DNA of 64,000 nt from Nitrospiraceae bacterium (GTDB lineage Bacteria; Nitrospirota; Nitrospiria; Nitrospirales; Nitrospiraceae): contig DASPUC010000022.1 in the NCBI GenBank assembly GCA_035623075.1, forward strand, positions 186,001 to 250,000, read 5' to 3'. Positions 32,661 to 44,885 of this stretch are shown in pieces (the stretch's first letter is position 1; each line of letters begins with the position of its first letter). A program made the translations under genes and the position numbers. A model generated the notes under the pieces. The model ran no database searches. It saw nothing but the letters and a program-made list of their open reading frames with translations, and was not told where the DNA came from.

Positions 32661-33472
32661 GGTTTTGTCGTTTTCGTTTGACCGGAGAGAGGTGGAATCT
32701 GCTGACGTCCCAACGCACCTTTCAAGAAGGCCACGTCCTCTGCTGGCAGCGAAGGAGGATCCGTTGCCTCAAAGAGGACCCGCTCCGGGCGCTCACGCAT
32801 CTCTAAACCCAAACGGTTCACGACCTCGACTCCTTTTGCCAGCTTGCGCGCGATGATCCCGCTTATAAGCGGACGAAGCAGTGACATCAGCCCTGACAGG
32901 ATGCGATTGTCCAATTTCGTATACGAGACCATCGTGCTATCCATCGCCTCGGCTCCGCCAGCCTCTTTCACCGGATTCATTCTGAGGAACACGACAGCCT
33001 TCCCCGTCATGTTCGGAAGCAACCGGCTGTGGTGAGATCCCACGAGATAGTAGATCCGTGATGACCGATCCTGACAGACAAGTTCCACGATCCCCTCGGT
33101 TCCTTCGCCATCGTTACCCCAATAACGACCTGCACCTTGTCTTTCCGCTTTGTACAGACCCAGATCAAGTCGATTGATCAAGGCCGCGGCGAGAGGGGGA
33201 CGATCCAGGAGATACTGATACATCGACTCCGACAAAGCAGCCCGAATCGGCCCCACGGCATTCACGGTCGTATAGTTGCCGATGATAGATTGCAGCCGGC
33301 AGGCCCAATCGGGATCGACGTTCTCCACAGGGAACGTCACACCTGCATGTTGAGGCGTGAGAACGCAGGATTCCGCCCGTACCAAACCAGGAAGGCTGGT
33401 TGCGCCCAGCCCCATCAGAAGGACAAAAACCATCGGCCCATCACTTCGCACTATCAACCAGCCTGGGCTCAT
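32657..33472 (-). CDS. exported protein of unknown function
   Basis: A 271-residue protein with a signal peptide (GPMVFVLLMGLGATSLPGLVRA). Two Cys pairs may form disulfides (SCVLT, WACRL; LVCQD). No known domain is recognised. A segment SRIYYLVGSHHSRLLPNM and a helix LDNRILSGLMSLLRPL are the most distinctive parts. It overlaps its neighbours on both sides by 4 nt, so it is translated together with the esterase and the MFS protein. A role linked to one of them is inferred. Confidence 0.65.
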   Translation of the reverse strand: MSPGWLIVRSDGPMVFVLLMGLGATSLPGLVRAESCVLTPQHAGVTFPVENVDPDWACRLQSIIGNYTTVNAVGPIRAALSESMYQYLLDRPPLAAALINRLDLGLYKAERQGAGRYWGNDGEGTEGIVELVCQDRSSRIYYLVGSHHSRLLPNMTGKAVVFLRMNPVKEAGGAEAMDSTMVSYTKLDNRILSGLMSLLRPLISGIIARKLAKGVEVVNRLGLEMRERPERVLFEATDPPSLPAEDVAFLKGALGRQQIPPLSGQTKTTKP

Positions 33473-34758
33473 GAGACCGGTTTCTGGACCGAAATCATGA
33501 CATGGATGGGAAAGAGCTGGCGAGGGTCTTGTCGGAGTCGCGCCTGCCGCAACAAGATATCAACTGACGGTACGACAAGCGCCTCGAACGAGACTTGCCC
33601 GTTCGTCACGACTGTGAGCGGCTTGGCCGAGTCGATCAAGTAGTCGTTGAGAAACAAGCTGTAGCGCTGCACGCGCTTTGTCTCGACCTCGATACGGTTT
33701 GGCGCCGCGATTGTCGCTTCCAACGTGGCGTACTGCTTGCGCTTGGTGAGTTCATCGCGTTTATTGATGAGATCGTCCGAGAAGGCTGCGATCTCATCTG
33801 TGGCATCGATGCGCACCCAGCCGAAGGCCTGGAAATGACTCGCCTCTCGCACCAGTCGTATTGTGGCGGGAAAGGGATTGCGACGTTGAGCATTGAACCA
33901 TGCAACCAGAGCCGGCAATTCTTCTCGCGGGAAATAATGTCCGCCGGCCATCGGGTGTTCCCGTTGATGCTCTCGATAGATGTGGGAATAGCCTAGGTTT
34001 GCCAGTTCGCGTGAAATGGTTCGGCTCAATTCCACGGGCATCACCTGATCCTTGGCTCCATGAATCATATAGACAGGAGTCGATTGAAGATTCGCCAAAA
34101 ACGGCAGCAGGACATCATCCAGTCCCCCCGCCATCGGTGCAATCCCGGCAAACGTCGGAGCCTGGTGCATCCCGATCAGCCAGGTACCGATTCCCCCGTT
34201 CGACATACCGGTGAGAAAGATCCGATCAGGGTCGACGTGATAGCGTCGCTGGACCGAATGGATTGTCGCCATGACCAGATCTTCCGCCCATCTCGTGAAC
34301 CACGCTCCCGCCGGGTAGGTGGGACAGGCAAGGACGTAATCCTCCCCGAGCCTAGCCTGCCACCGTTCCAGGTAAGCCTCGCCGGAAAATCCGGCTCCGT
34401 GCAAACAGACAACCAGCCCATACCCCTTGCTCGGCTGATACGTCTGCGGCACGAACAGCGCGAGGTGGTAGGTGCGCCCCTGCACCATGATCTGCTCATC
34501 CGGCATTGTTCCAACCGGCTGAGCCTTATACTCGCGCCCCGTTTGGATCAGTCGCGTGATAGTGTCGATCGAGGCATCCGGATCAGCGACGATGTCCTGT
34601 AACGTTCGTTCTGCTTGCTCCGCATCCGCGACGTCGAGATACTGAAGCACCAGTTGAACAAGACCGGGACGGGCCGATTTCGGCGGTTCGGCCCAACCGA
34701 TGCTGGCCACGAGCGTGACCAGACCGATGAGTACGCCAATGATGGACGTGAGTTTCAG
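33469..34758 (-). CDS. alpha/beta-hydrolase esterase with CTG start
   Basis: A 429-residue protein if translation starts at CTG 34758. The 16 codons from CTG to the first GTG (34710) encode a perfect signal peptide start (KLTSIIGVLIGLVTLV, continuing to SIGWA). A GGAGG lies about 7 nt upstream, and CTGA overlaps the ribD stop. Without this part the protein would have no signal peptide. The catalytic Ser is in GMSNGG, the Asp in HGAKDQVMP and the His in HPMAGGH, an order seen in PHB-depolymerase/feruloyl-esterase-like enzymes. The substrate is unknown; it is expected in the periplasm. Confidence 0.8.
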   Translation of the reverse strand: MKLTSIIGVLIGLVTLVASIGWAEPPKSARPGLVQLVLQYLDVADAEQAERTLQDIVADPDASIDTITRLIQTGREYKAQPVGTMPDEQIMVQGRTYHLALFVPQTYQPSKGYGLVVCLHGAGFSGEAYLERWQARLGEDYVLACPTYPAGAWFTRWAEDLVMATIHSVQRRYHVDPDRIFLTGMSNGGIGTWLIGMHQAPTFAGIAPMAGGLDDVLLPFLANLQSTPVYMIHGAKDQVMPVELSRTISRELANLGYSHIYREHQREHPMAGGHYFPREELPALVAWFNAQRRNPFPATIRLVREASHFQAFGWVRIDATDEIAAFSDDLINKRDELTKRKQYATLEATIAAPNRIEVETKRVQRYSLFLNDYLIDSAKPLTVVTNGQVSFEALVVPSVDILLRQARLRQDPRQLFPIHVMISVQKPVS

Positions 34759-35863
34759 AGATCGCCCTCCACCACAACATCGTCCCCCAGGCGGCGGACG
34801 GTGACGTTCCGGAGCTTCATCGATTGAGCCAATCGTCCTGGGCTCCGATCACCGATGACGGCACGTGCATCCTGGCCGCCCATGAGCGTGGGCGCCATAT
34901 AAAGAACGACGTGATTGACCAGCTTCGATCGTAACGCCACTGCGTTGAGTGTACTTCCGCCTTCAATGAGGACTGACGTCACGCCGTTCTTACCTAGATA
35001 TGCCATTAACGCCCGGAGGACCAGGCGACCGCGAACCGACGGTAGCATTGCGACTTCAATCCCTCGTTGCTCGAGTAGACGTACTTTGGCCCGAGATACC
35101 TTGGATGTTGTGGCAATCAATGTCCGCGCATGCTTCGAAAAGACCTTGGCTGACGGAGGCACGCGAAGACGGCTGTCCGCGACGACACGCAACGGCTGAC
35201 GCGCAGCCAGTTTGAGGGGATACCCGGAAATCCGGGCGGTCAAGGAAGGATCGTCCTTGATGACCGTGCCGCTCCCGACCAGAATGGCGTCGACCGTTCG
35301 TCTGAGCTGATGCACCTCTTGTCGCGCCTTGGCGCCCGTGATCCATCGCGACTCTCCTCGGGCCGTGGCAATCTTTCCATCCAGCGTCATTCCTGCTTTC
35401 AGAATAACGTACGGACGACCTGTACTAACCCAATGGACATAGGTGCGATTAAGGTTCTCCGCCTCCTCCCGTGCCACACCAACTGTCACGGTCACCCCGG
35501 CGCGTCGAAGCTGGGCGACTCCCCGCCCCTTAACGGATGGATTGGGATCGATCATGGCTACGACGACCCGACGCACGCCTGATTCGATCACCGCGGGGAC
35601 GCAGGGCGGAGTCCGTTTGTCGACATGATGGCAAGGCTCCAGCGTCACATAGAGGGTCGCGCGGAGGGTGCGAGGTCCGGCTTCCTGAAGCGCAAGAATT
35701 TCCGCGTGGGGTTGTCCCGGGCCGTGGTGGTAGCCGCGACCGACAATGCGTCCCTGTGCCACGACAAGCGCGCCGACCATCGGATTCGGGCTGGTCTTGC
35801 CGCGGCCTTTCGCAGCTAGACGAAGAGCCACGGTCATGAAGCGGAGATCCTGTGCGGCGGTGA

Positions 35864-35867
<4 letters not shown>
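34755..35867 (-). CDS. ribD: bifunctional riboflavin deaminase/reductase
   Basis: A 370-residue enzyme for steps 2 and 3 of riboflavin synthesis. The N-terminal deaminase has the zinc motifs HAE near residue 54 and PCHHVDKRTPPC near residue 77. The C-terminal reductase starts RPYVILKAGMTLDGKIA and has GESRWITG and VLIEGGSTLN. GTG start overlaps the ppdK stop by 4 nt (GTGA), and the ribD stop overlaps the next start (CTGA). Confidence 0.95.
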
Positions 35868-38665
<2,798 letters not shown>

Positions 38666-38690
38666 GAGCCCTTCTCCTTCTGCTAGGACG

Positions 38691-39206
38691 TCACTGTACG
38701 AATGAGGTCTGCCCAGCGGCTGCATCCAAATGTAACTTATACCGCCTGACCAAATAGCGTTGTACCACAGCCCCCATGACGATCACGACAACGACGAAGA
38801 GTGCAACTCCGAGCAACCGATAGTCGGCGCGAATTCCTTGATCGACATAGTACCGCCCATCGGCGCCTTGGCGGACCTTCATGTCATTCTGGAGTTGATG
38901 AGTCTTTCCGGAAGGATCAGACAAGTTGATCCATTCGGAACAGAGTCGCATCGGCTCCGACGCGCCAGCCACCTTCTGCCATGTCAACCTGAGACAGATG
39001 TCTTGCTTCGCATTGAAATAGTCCGGGCTCCTGACCAGCTCGTCGAGATTAACCCCGCTGGCCCAGACACCGAATAGAAGAATCACATTACAAATGATGA
39101 TCAGGGCAATGGATACTGCGATACCGAGGCGCCGGACGCGGCCTGCCCGTTGCTCTGCCTCAACCGAAAGTCGCGGGGCAATTTCGTTCAGGAAAGCCTG
39201 TTCCAT
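38691..39206 (-). CDS. membrane protein of unknown function
   Basis: A 171-residue protein with two membrane helices: residues about 27-49 (LGIAVSIALIIICNVILLFGVW) and about 132-152 (LLGVALFVVVVIVMGAVV). The loop between them, about 80 residues, has two Cys and would be periplasmic. It lies between glyS (23 nt) and ppdK (25 nt) and belongs to the same transcript. No family is recognised. Confidence 0.6.
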   Translation of the reverse strand: MEQAFLNEIAPRLSVEAEQRAGRVRRLGIAVSIALIIICNVILLFGVWASGVNLDELVRSPDYFNAKQDICLRLTWQKVAGASEPMRLCSEWINLSDPSGKTHQLQNDMKVRQGADGRYYVDQGIRADYRLLGVALFVVVVIVMGAVVQRYLVRRYKLHLDAAAGQTSFVQ

Positions 39207-39229
39207 TCGGTCGCTCCAGTGGCAACACC

Positions 39230-41398
39230 CTAGCTCCCTTGTACCACAATCCGAGAGAAGTCGGCGAATGACATAAAGGTCTCATCGACTTCCTTGAGCA
39301 AGGAGAGTCGGTTATTCCGCAATGTGGGGTCCTCTGCGTTTACCATCACGCCGTTGAAAAAGGCATCGATCGCCGGCTTTACACGGACCAACGCATCCAG
39401 GGCCTTCTGATACTCCCCTTGCCGCATGTGGTGGTCGAAGTCTTGACGACACAAACCATTCTGCTGATGGAGCTCCGTCTCGGCGGCATCTTTAAACACC
39501 GTAGGATCGATTGGTCCACGGTCCCATTGCTCTTTCTCCACGAGCCGATGCGCACGTTTGAACCCGATAATGAGCGGGTCAAATTCTTGTTGCGTCGTAA
39601 TTCCCTGAAGCGCGTGCATCTTGGCTAGCTGATCCTGCAGATCGAACTGGCGATGGTCGGCTACCAGAAGAACAGCATCCATCACGTCGTCGCGCAGTCC
39701 GTGCTTTACCCTCCCGTAGTATCTGACTCGCTCAAACAGAAACTCCACCATCCGCTGTTGCTGGACATCAGACCCGGCTACCGCCTTGAACCCACTCTCG
39801 GCGACGATCGTCCTAGCCTGCTCGATCACCCGGCCCAGATCGAGCCGGAGGCCTCCCTCCACTAAGACACGCACGATGGCAGTTGCATGGCGACGCAATG
39901 CAAACGGATCTTCCGATCCCGTTGGCACCATGCCGACGTGAAAGAACGCCGCGATGGTATCGATGCGGTCCGCTAGGGACACCACTTGCCCTTCGAGCGA
40001 GCGAGGTAGATCCCCCTCCATCGCACGAGGCTTATAGTGATCCATGATGGCATGGCTTACAGGAACTGGCTCTTGATCATGCAGCGCATAATAGCCGCCC
40101 ATGACCCCTTGCAACTCGGGAAACTCCCCCACGATACCGGATAAGAGATCGGCTTTGCACAGGCTTGCAGCCCGAGAACAAATCGTAGCTGACTCCTGAT
40201 CCATACCCAATTGCTGCGCTAACAGAACGGCAAGCTTGGTAATTCGTTCCTGTTTCTGGGCCATGGTGCCGAGCTTCTGGTGAAACACGACACCGGAGAG
40301 CTTCGTCACTCGTTCCGCGAGTGTGGTCTTTCGATCTTCATCGTAGAAGAATCTGGCATCAGCCAACCGAGCCGCTAAGACACGCTCGTTCCCTTGTCGA
40401 ATGAGCGACATGTCCTTCATCTCGTTGTTGGCGACGGCAATGAAGTGTGCGGCTAAGGCACCGCTCTTCTTGTCCCGCACTGAAAAGAATCCCTGATGCT
40501 CTTTCATCGAGGTGATCAGGATTTCCGACGGTACCGATAAATATTCCGGCCTGAAACTCCCCATGATAGGAACCGGCCACTCCGTGCTGTAGGTCGCTTG
40601 TTCCAGCAAAGCCTCGTCCGCATTCAAGTGAACTCCGGCCTTCTGACTGACCTGCATCAACTGTTCGTGAATCACTGCGCGTCGTTTGTCCTGCTCGACC
40701 ATGACGCCGACCCGTTTGAGTCCGGACTCGTAGGAGGCATAATCACGGACGACCACTGCTTTGCCGCCTCCGAGAATACGGTGTCCGTAAGTACTACGAC
40801 CGGCTTTAACACCGGCTACCTCAATCGGCAGCACGGTCCCATCGAAGAGGGCGAGTAACCACCGCACCGGTCTGGCAAATCGAACCCCTGCCTCATTCCA
40901 CTTCATCGATTTCGGGAAGGAGAGTGTGGCGATGATCTGAGGTACCAACTCTGCCAACACCTCACGAGTCGGTTGTCCTTCTTCACGCTTGACCGCGAAG
41001 AGATACTCGCCTTTCGGAGTCTGCCTGAGCTGAAGATCTTGCACCGCCACCCCTTGCCCAGAGGCAAATCCGACCGCCGCTTTCGTCGGTTGACCGGTTT
41101 GATCGAAGGCAACCGCTTTGGACGGTCCCATGGTTTCTTTCACCGTTGCAGTTTGATGGGCAGTCAGTCCGTTCACTACGAAGACGAGACGCCGGGGGGT
41201 TCCCACCGTGTGCACGTGCCGATAGGACAGCCGCGATTCTGCCAGCATCCGTTCGGTGTTTTCTTTGAGCGATGCGAGGGCCGGGGCAATAAAGTCAAAG
41301 GGGAGCTCTTCGCTACCGATCTCCACCAACAGTTCGGCCGCGCTCGATGAGCGAGACGTCGCGTGCTTCTTGGATGTTGCAACCTTGGCTCTGCCCAT
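39230..41398 (-). CDS. glyS: glycyl-tRNA synthetase, beta subunit
   Basis: A 722-residue subunit of the heterotetrameric glycyl-tRNA synthetase. ATG 41398 is preferred to the TTG before it. Conserved parts include AELLVEIGSEELPFDFI at the N-terminus, TPRRLVF, the HD-domain-like region (GGYYALHDQEPVPVSHAIMDHY), and the C-terminal anticodon-binding domain ending in the FFNGVMV helix. It begins 14 nt after the glyQ stop. Complete. Confidence 0.95.
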   Translation of the reverse strand: MGRAKVATSKKHATSRSSSAAELLVEIGSEELPFDFIAPALASLKENTERMLAESRLSYRHVHTVGTPRRLVFVVNGLTAHQTATVKETMGPSKAVAFDQTGQPTKAAVGFASGQGVAVQDLQLRQTPKGEYLFAVKREEGQPTREVLAELVPQIIATLSFPKSMKWNEAGVRFARPVRWLLALFDGTVLPIEVAGVKAGRSTYGHRILGGGKAVVVRDYASYESGLKRVGVMVEQDKRRAVIHEQLMQVSQKAGVHLNADEALLEQATYSTEWPVPIMGSFRPEYLSVPSEILITSMKEHQGFFSVRDKKSGALAAHFIAVANNEMKDMSLIRQGNERVLAARLADARFFYDEDRKTTLAERVTKLSGVVFHQKLGTMAQKQERITKLAVLLAQQLGMDQESATICSRAASLCKADLLSGIVGEFPELQGVMGGYYALHDQEPVPVSHAIMDHYKPRAMEGDLPRSLEGQVVSLADRIDTIAAFFHVGMVPTGSEDPFALRRHATAIVRVLVEGGLRLDLGRVIEQARTIVAESGFKAVAGSDVQQQRMVEFLFERVRYYGRVKHGLRDDVMDAVLLVADHRQFDLQDQLAKMHALQGITTQQEFDPLIIGFKRAHRLVEKEQWDRGPIDPTVFKDAAETELHQQNGLCRQDFDHHMRQGEYQKALDALVRVKPAIDAFFNGVMVNAEDPTLRNNRLSLLKEVDETFMSFADFSRIVVQGS

Positions 41399-41412
41399 CA
41401 ATCAGATCATTC

Positions 41413-42348
41413 CTACGACTTGAATAGGCGACGGGTGGTCTGCCGGCGTTCCGTTTTCGACGAGGTGCTGGGACGATCGCTCAGTGGGTGGCCCATGGCG
41501 GCCCGTTCTTCGGCATACCGTTCCGCACATTGCCGCGCCAACGCTCGCACCCGCGCTATGTAACCAGTTCGCTCCGCAACGCTGATGGCCCCGCGGGCAT
41601 CGAGTAGATTGAACATGTGCGAGGTCTTGATGCAGTAGTCGTAAGCGGGCAACGTCAGCCTCGCATCTTTCTTGGCAAGCAGGCGCTTGCACTCCGCCTC
41701 GAACGCTTGGAAGGTAGCTCCTAACATCGCGACATCCCCCTCCTCAAAGTTGTAACGGGAGAACTGGACCTCCGTTTCATGATGGATGTCGCCGTAGGTG
41801 ATTCCCTCCGTCCAAGTCAGATCGAACACGTTATCGACTTGTTGCAGGTACATCGCGATCCGTTCGGTTCCGTAAGTCAGTTCAACCGTGATCGGATTAA
41901 GTTCGATTCCTCCGATCTCTTGAAAGTAGGTGAACTGGGTGATTTCCATCCCGTCAAGTCGCACCTCCCATCCCAACCCCCAAGCTCCCAACGTCGGAGA
42001 TTCCCAGTCGTCCTGCATGAACCGAATATCATGCTGTTTCGGATTGATCCCCAGCCGGGCGAGGCTCTCTAGATACAGGTCTTGAATGTTATCCGGTGAC
42101 GGCTTCAGTACCACCTGGTACTGGTAGTAGTGCTGTAGTCGGTTCGGATTTTCTCCGTACCGCCCGTCTGTTGGTCGACGACAGGGTTGCGCATAGGCCG
42201 AGCGCCAGGGCTCCGGGCCGAGCGAGCGTAAGAAGGTCGCAGGATGAAAGGTCCCAGCCCCCATTTCGAGGTCGTATGGCTGCTGAATAACGCAGCCTTG
42301 GTCGGCCCAGAAGCGATGGAGGGTAAGGATCAGGTCCTGGAAGGTCAC
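41413..42348 (-). CDS. glyQ: glycyl-tRNA synthetase, alpha subunit
   Basis: A 311-residue catalytic subunit, start GTG 42348. It carries the class II signatures of Gly[28 protein letters not shown] at the N-terminus and, further on, [18 protein letters not shown]. The enzyme charges tRNA-Gly. It is divergent from the Rrf2 gene, with a 270-nt gap that contains the Rrf2 promoter signals and nothing else I can name for glyQ. Confidence 0.95.
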   Translation of the reverse strand: MTFQDLILTLHRFWADQGCVIQQPYDLEMGAGTFHPATFLRSLGPEPWRSAYAQPCRRPTDGRYGENPNRLQHYYQYQVVLKPSPDNIQDLYLESLARLGINPKQHDIRFMQDDWESPTLGAWGLGWEVRLDGMEITQFTYFQEIGGIELNPITVELTYGTERIAMYLQQVDNVFDLTWTEGITYGDIHHETEVQFSRYNFEEGDVAMLGATFQAFEAECKRLLAKKDARLTLPAYDYCIKTSHMFNLLDARGAISVAERTGYIARVRALARQCAERYAEERAAMGHPLSDRPSTSSKTERRQTTRRLFKS

Positions 42349-42555
42349 AAACAGTCCAGCAGTCGTCCGGGCAGTTGTGGAAATGGGCTCGCTCTGAACC
42401 AGAAAATGAGGTGTGAAGCTAACAGGAATGCGCGCAGGCTGTCAAGCAACATTCCCTCTGTGATCAATGGGTTGCGGAAGAACCGTAACCAAAGAAGTTG
42501 CTACTGTTGATCCAGATGAGATTCGCTCTAAACATAGAAAAGCGAACATGAACTC

Positions 42556-42585
42556 TTGACGGTCAGATGATGGGTAGTCTATTGT
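42556..42585 (+). promoter_or_regulatory. possible sigma-70 promoter for the Rrf2 gene
   Basis: TTGACG (42556-42561) matches the -35 box at 5/6, and TATTGT at 42580-42585, 18 nt later, is a moderate -10 (4/6). It ends 33 nt before the start codon and overlaps no gene. The Rrf2 candidate operator lies between it and the start. Confidence 0.35.
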
Positions 42586-42601
42586 CAGAAAACTTGATTA
42601 A

Positions 42602-42615
42602 CTAAGTCGATTTAG
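42602..42615 (+). promoter_or_regulatory. inverted repeat CTAA-N6-TTAG before the Rrf2 gene
   Basis: CTAAGTCGATTTAG is a small dyad immediately upstream of the ATG, where a repressor would act. Rrf2 proteins commonly autoregulate at AT-rich dyads near their own start. The pairing with this gene is inferred. Confidence 0.3.
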
Positions 42616-42618
42616 ACG

Positions 42619-43053
42619 ATGAAACTATCAAAGAAAAGCGAATATGGCCTTCGAGCCCTGCTAGAACTTACCCTCGCCTACGGCAAGACCTCACTTCAAC
42701 GTCACGACATCGCAGACCGTCAACACATTCCTGTGGAGTTTCTCGAACAAATTTTACTCGCACTGAAGCGTGCCGGTTTGCTTGCCAGCCGACGGGGAAT
42801 GAAAGGCGGCTATCAGCTGATCAAACGACCAGAAGACATTACGGTTGGCCAAGTCATCCGCATTCTGGATGGCCCGCTTGCGCCAATCAGCTGTGTGAGC
42901 AAGACAGCCTACCAAAAATGTCGAGATTGCCCCTATGCGGACAAACCAGTCTGTCCGGTCCAGCAGGTGATGGGACCGGTACGCGACGCCATTGCAGATA
43001 TCCTGGACAACTATACATTAAATGACTTCGCAGCAAGTCGTCGAGAAGGGTAG
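42619..43053 (+). CDS. Rrf2-family transcriptional regulator
   Basis: A 144-residue regulator. The winged helix occupies residues 1-90 (KKSEYGLRALLELTLAYG, then FLEQILLALKRAGLLASRRGMKGGY). Four Cys follow near residues 94-115 with spacing CX8CX2CX7C, which could bind an Fe-S cluster or sense redox; the spacing differs from IscR. No clear ribosome binding site precedes the ATG, so the transcript may be short-leadered. It is 3 nt from a TauE/SafE exporter gene, so it probably controls that gene in response to sulfur or redox state. Confidence 0.85.
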   Translation: MKLSKKSEYGLRALLELTLAYGKTSLQRHDIADRQHIPVEFLEQILLALKRAGLLASRRGMKGGYQLIKRPEDITVGQVIRILDGPLAPISCVSKTAYQKCRDCPYADKPVCPVQQVMGPVRDAIADILDNYTLNDFAASRREG

Positions 43054-43055
43054 CC

Positions 43056-43889
43056 ATGGACCAAATTGTGCTGATCCTCATCACGTTCCTCGCTGCAACA
43101 GTCAATGGAGCTCTGGGATATGGCTTTTCCTCCATCACTGTTCCCGTCGCCTTGTTGTTTTATACCAATCGCGTCTTGAATCCAGCCCTGGTTCTCGTTG
43201 AACTCGTGATCAATAGCTACGTCCTCTACATCAACCGGAAGAGCATCCCGAACATTTGGTGGCGCGTCGCACCTATTCTTATCGGCCTGGGGATCGGCAT
43301 TGGGATCGGGAGCTATATCCTTTTTATGGTCCAACCGGCCTGGATTAAATTTGTAACCTACATTACTTTACTACCTCTGATTCTCCTCCAGGCTGCCGGA
43401 ATCAGAAAACCTATTCGTGCCGAGAAAACCATTGCCATCCCTTTTGGGATGGGAATCGGTACGCTCTATTCCGTCACCACCATCTCCGGCCCTCCCTTGG
43501 CGTTGCTGTTTAACAATCAAGGATATGCCAAGCAGGATTTCCGAGCCGCCTTGGGTGTTATTCGTGTGGCCGAATCCAGTCTGACCGCCGTGGCATATGG
43601 CTTCCTCGGCCTCTACAGTGCCGGTAGTATGGAAATCATTCCGTTGATTGTCCCGAGCGTGTTGCTGGGTATTCCTCTTGGAACGTATCTGATCCGCTGG
43701 ATGGATCCCGAAACATTCCGGCGGATCTGTATGGCGTTTGATGCCTTGGTAGTCGCGTTTGGCTTGTCCCGAGTGCTCGTCGAGTTGCAACTGGCCTCTG
43801 CTATTACCACGTACACCATCCTGTCAATCGTGGTCCTCCTCAATGGGTTCCTATTGTATCGCTTCTTCAAAGAACGCTCGGTCCCGTAA
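43056..43889 (+). CDS. TauE/SafE-family exporter
   Basis: A 277-residue inner-membrane protein with about eight helices. The opening LITFLAATVNGALGYGFSSI is the family signature, and the repeated GxxxGSxxL-type segments are typical. TauE/SafE proteins export sulfite, sulfoacetate or related organic anions. Being in an operon with the Rrf2 regulator suggests a sulfur-compound exporter. The specific substrate is inferred from the family. Confidence 0.8.
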   Translation: MDQIVLILITFLAATVNGALGYGFSSITVPVALLFYTNRVLNPALVLVELVINSYVLYINRKSIPNIWWRVAPILIGLGIGIGIGSYILFMVQPAWIKFVTYITLLPLILLQAAGIRKPIRAEKTIAIPFGMGIGTLYSVTTISGPPLALLFNNQGYAKQDFRAALGVIRVAESSLTAVAYGFLGLYSAGSMEIIPLIVPSVLLGIPLGTYLIRWMDPETFRRICMAFDALVVAFGLSRVLVELQLASAITTYTILSIVVLLNGFLLYRFFKERSVP

Positions 43890-44245
43890 GTCTGACCGCT
43901 TCCACTTTCCTCTGTCATAGCCTAGCTTGGAAACTCCGAGATTTCTCCTGTTCTTCTTTTTGCCTGTAGGCTAGTCCCTACACTTCCTGCACTCTTCCTT
44001 CAAAATTTCTTGACCGGGCTCGCCACCTGCCCGGAGATACGCCAATCGTCAATAATCTATAACCTCTGAACTTTTCACAGTTCTTAATCTTGCAGCGCTG
44101 CACCTTCGGCGATGTTCAGGGCTCTCCCACATCCCGTCACCCACGGCATCGCCCTTGCTGAAGGGACTGCCGGGTACGAAGCGTCGCGATATTTCGTTGC
44201 TCGATGCCGGACCCAAGTAAGAATTAGGATCCTCTGCCGATCGAT
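43890..44245 (+). other. 356-nt gap holding a structured leader candidate
   Basis: No convincing gene is seen. The 3' part (44103-44164) can form a strong imperfect hairpin; see the next entry. The rest is a mixture of unstructured sequence. Confidence 0.5.
44103..44164 (+). ncRNA. candidate structured leader upstream of the fibronectin-type lipoprotein
   Basis: CCTTC plus GGCGATG (44103-44114) pairs with CATCGCC (44147-44153) and GAAGG (44160-44164), a 12-bp stem with a 6-nt bulge. A Gly-rich/GC stretch and a second hairpin (CCCTT/AAGGG, 44152-44164) are alternatives. It lies about 80 nt before the lipoprotein gene. It does not match the c-di-GMP riboswitch consensus as far as I can see. 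Confidence 0.3.
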
Positions 44246-44734
44246 TTGAGAAGGTTCTGCTCTCTAATGCGCCTATTAGCCCTCTGGTTATCTTCTACCT
44301 GTCAATTGTTGTGTACCGCTACACGGTTCGGCCTCGGAGTCGTCATCATGGCACTCATCATCGGTTGTGGTGGTGGCGGGACGGACCCCAGTGGCAATTC
44401 GATGGTACCACCACCGAGCGGTGGGGGATCAAGCTCAGGTGGTGGTCCAAGTACAGGTGGCGGCGGCTCCGCTAGTCCCACTGCTTCTGTTTCACTTGCC
44501 TGGAATCCCGATTCTGATCCATCCGTGTATGCCTATTTCGTTCACTATGGGACGCAGTCCGCCGGCCAATCTGGCAGTTGTAATTACACCGCCTCAACCT
44601 TTGTTGGATCCCCCTCTGCAACGGTCACGGGACTTGACCCCAACACACAATATTTCTTCGCAGTCAGCGCATACAACGGCCTTGAAAGCACCTGTTCGAA
44701 CGAAGTGTCGACGGTCACTCAGCCAGCCGCATAG
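44246..44734 (+). CDS. lipoprotein with one fibronectin type III domain
   Basis: A 162-residue protein. The signal sequence ends in lipobox ALIIGC near residue 35. A Gly/Ser/Pro-rich linker follows (GGGTDPSG through SSSGGGPSTGGG), then one fibronectin-III domain (SVSLAWNPDSDPSVYAYFVHYG, with ATVTGLDPNTQYFFAVSAYN). Two Cys pairs may form disulfides. It is probably a surface lipoprotein with a binding module. ATG 44267 is an alternative start. Confidence 0.75.
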   Translation: MRRFCSLMRLLALWLSSTCQLLCTATRFGLGVVIMALIIGCGGGGTDPSGNSMVPPPSGGGSSSGGGPSTGGGGSASPTASVSLAWNPDSDPSVYAYFVHYGTQSAGQSGSCNYTASTFVGSPSATVTGLDPNTQYFFAVSAYNGLESTCSNEVSTVTQPAA

Positions 44735-44885
44735 GCTTTTGCAAGTTTCCGACGTATTCGTCCATCTTTCATTGACTCCCTTACCCTGGGTTTGTTAGCC
44801 TCACACTCCGCTGCTTGGGCTTCGCGCAGCTCTTTTTCAAAAGCGGCTTTTCCCTTTTTCCACAAATCCCCGGGAAGGAGATGGC

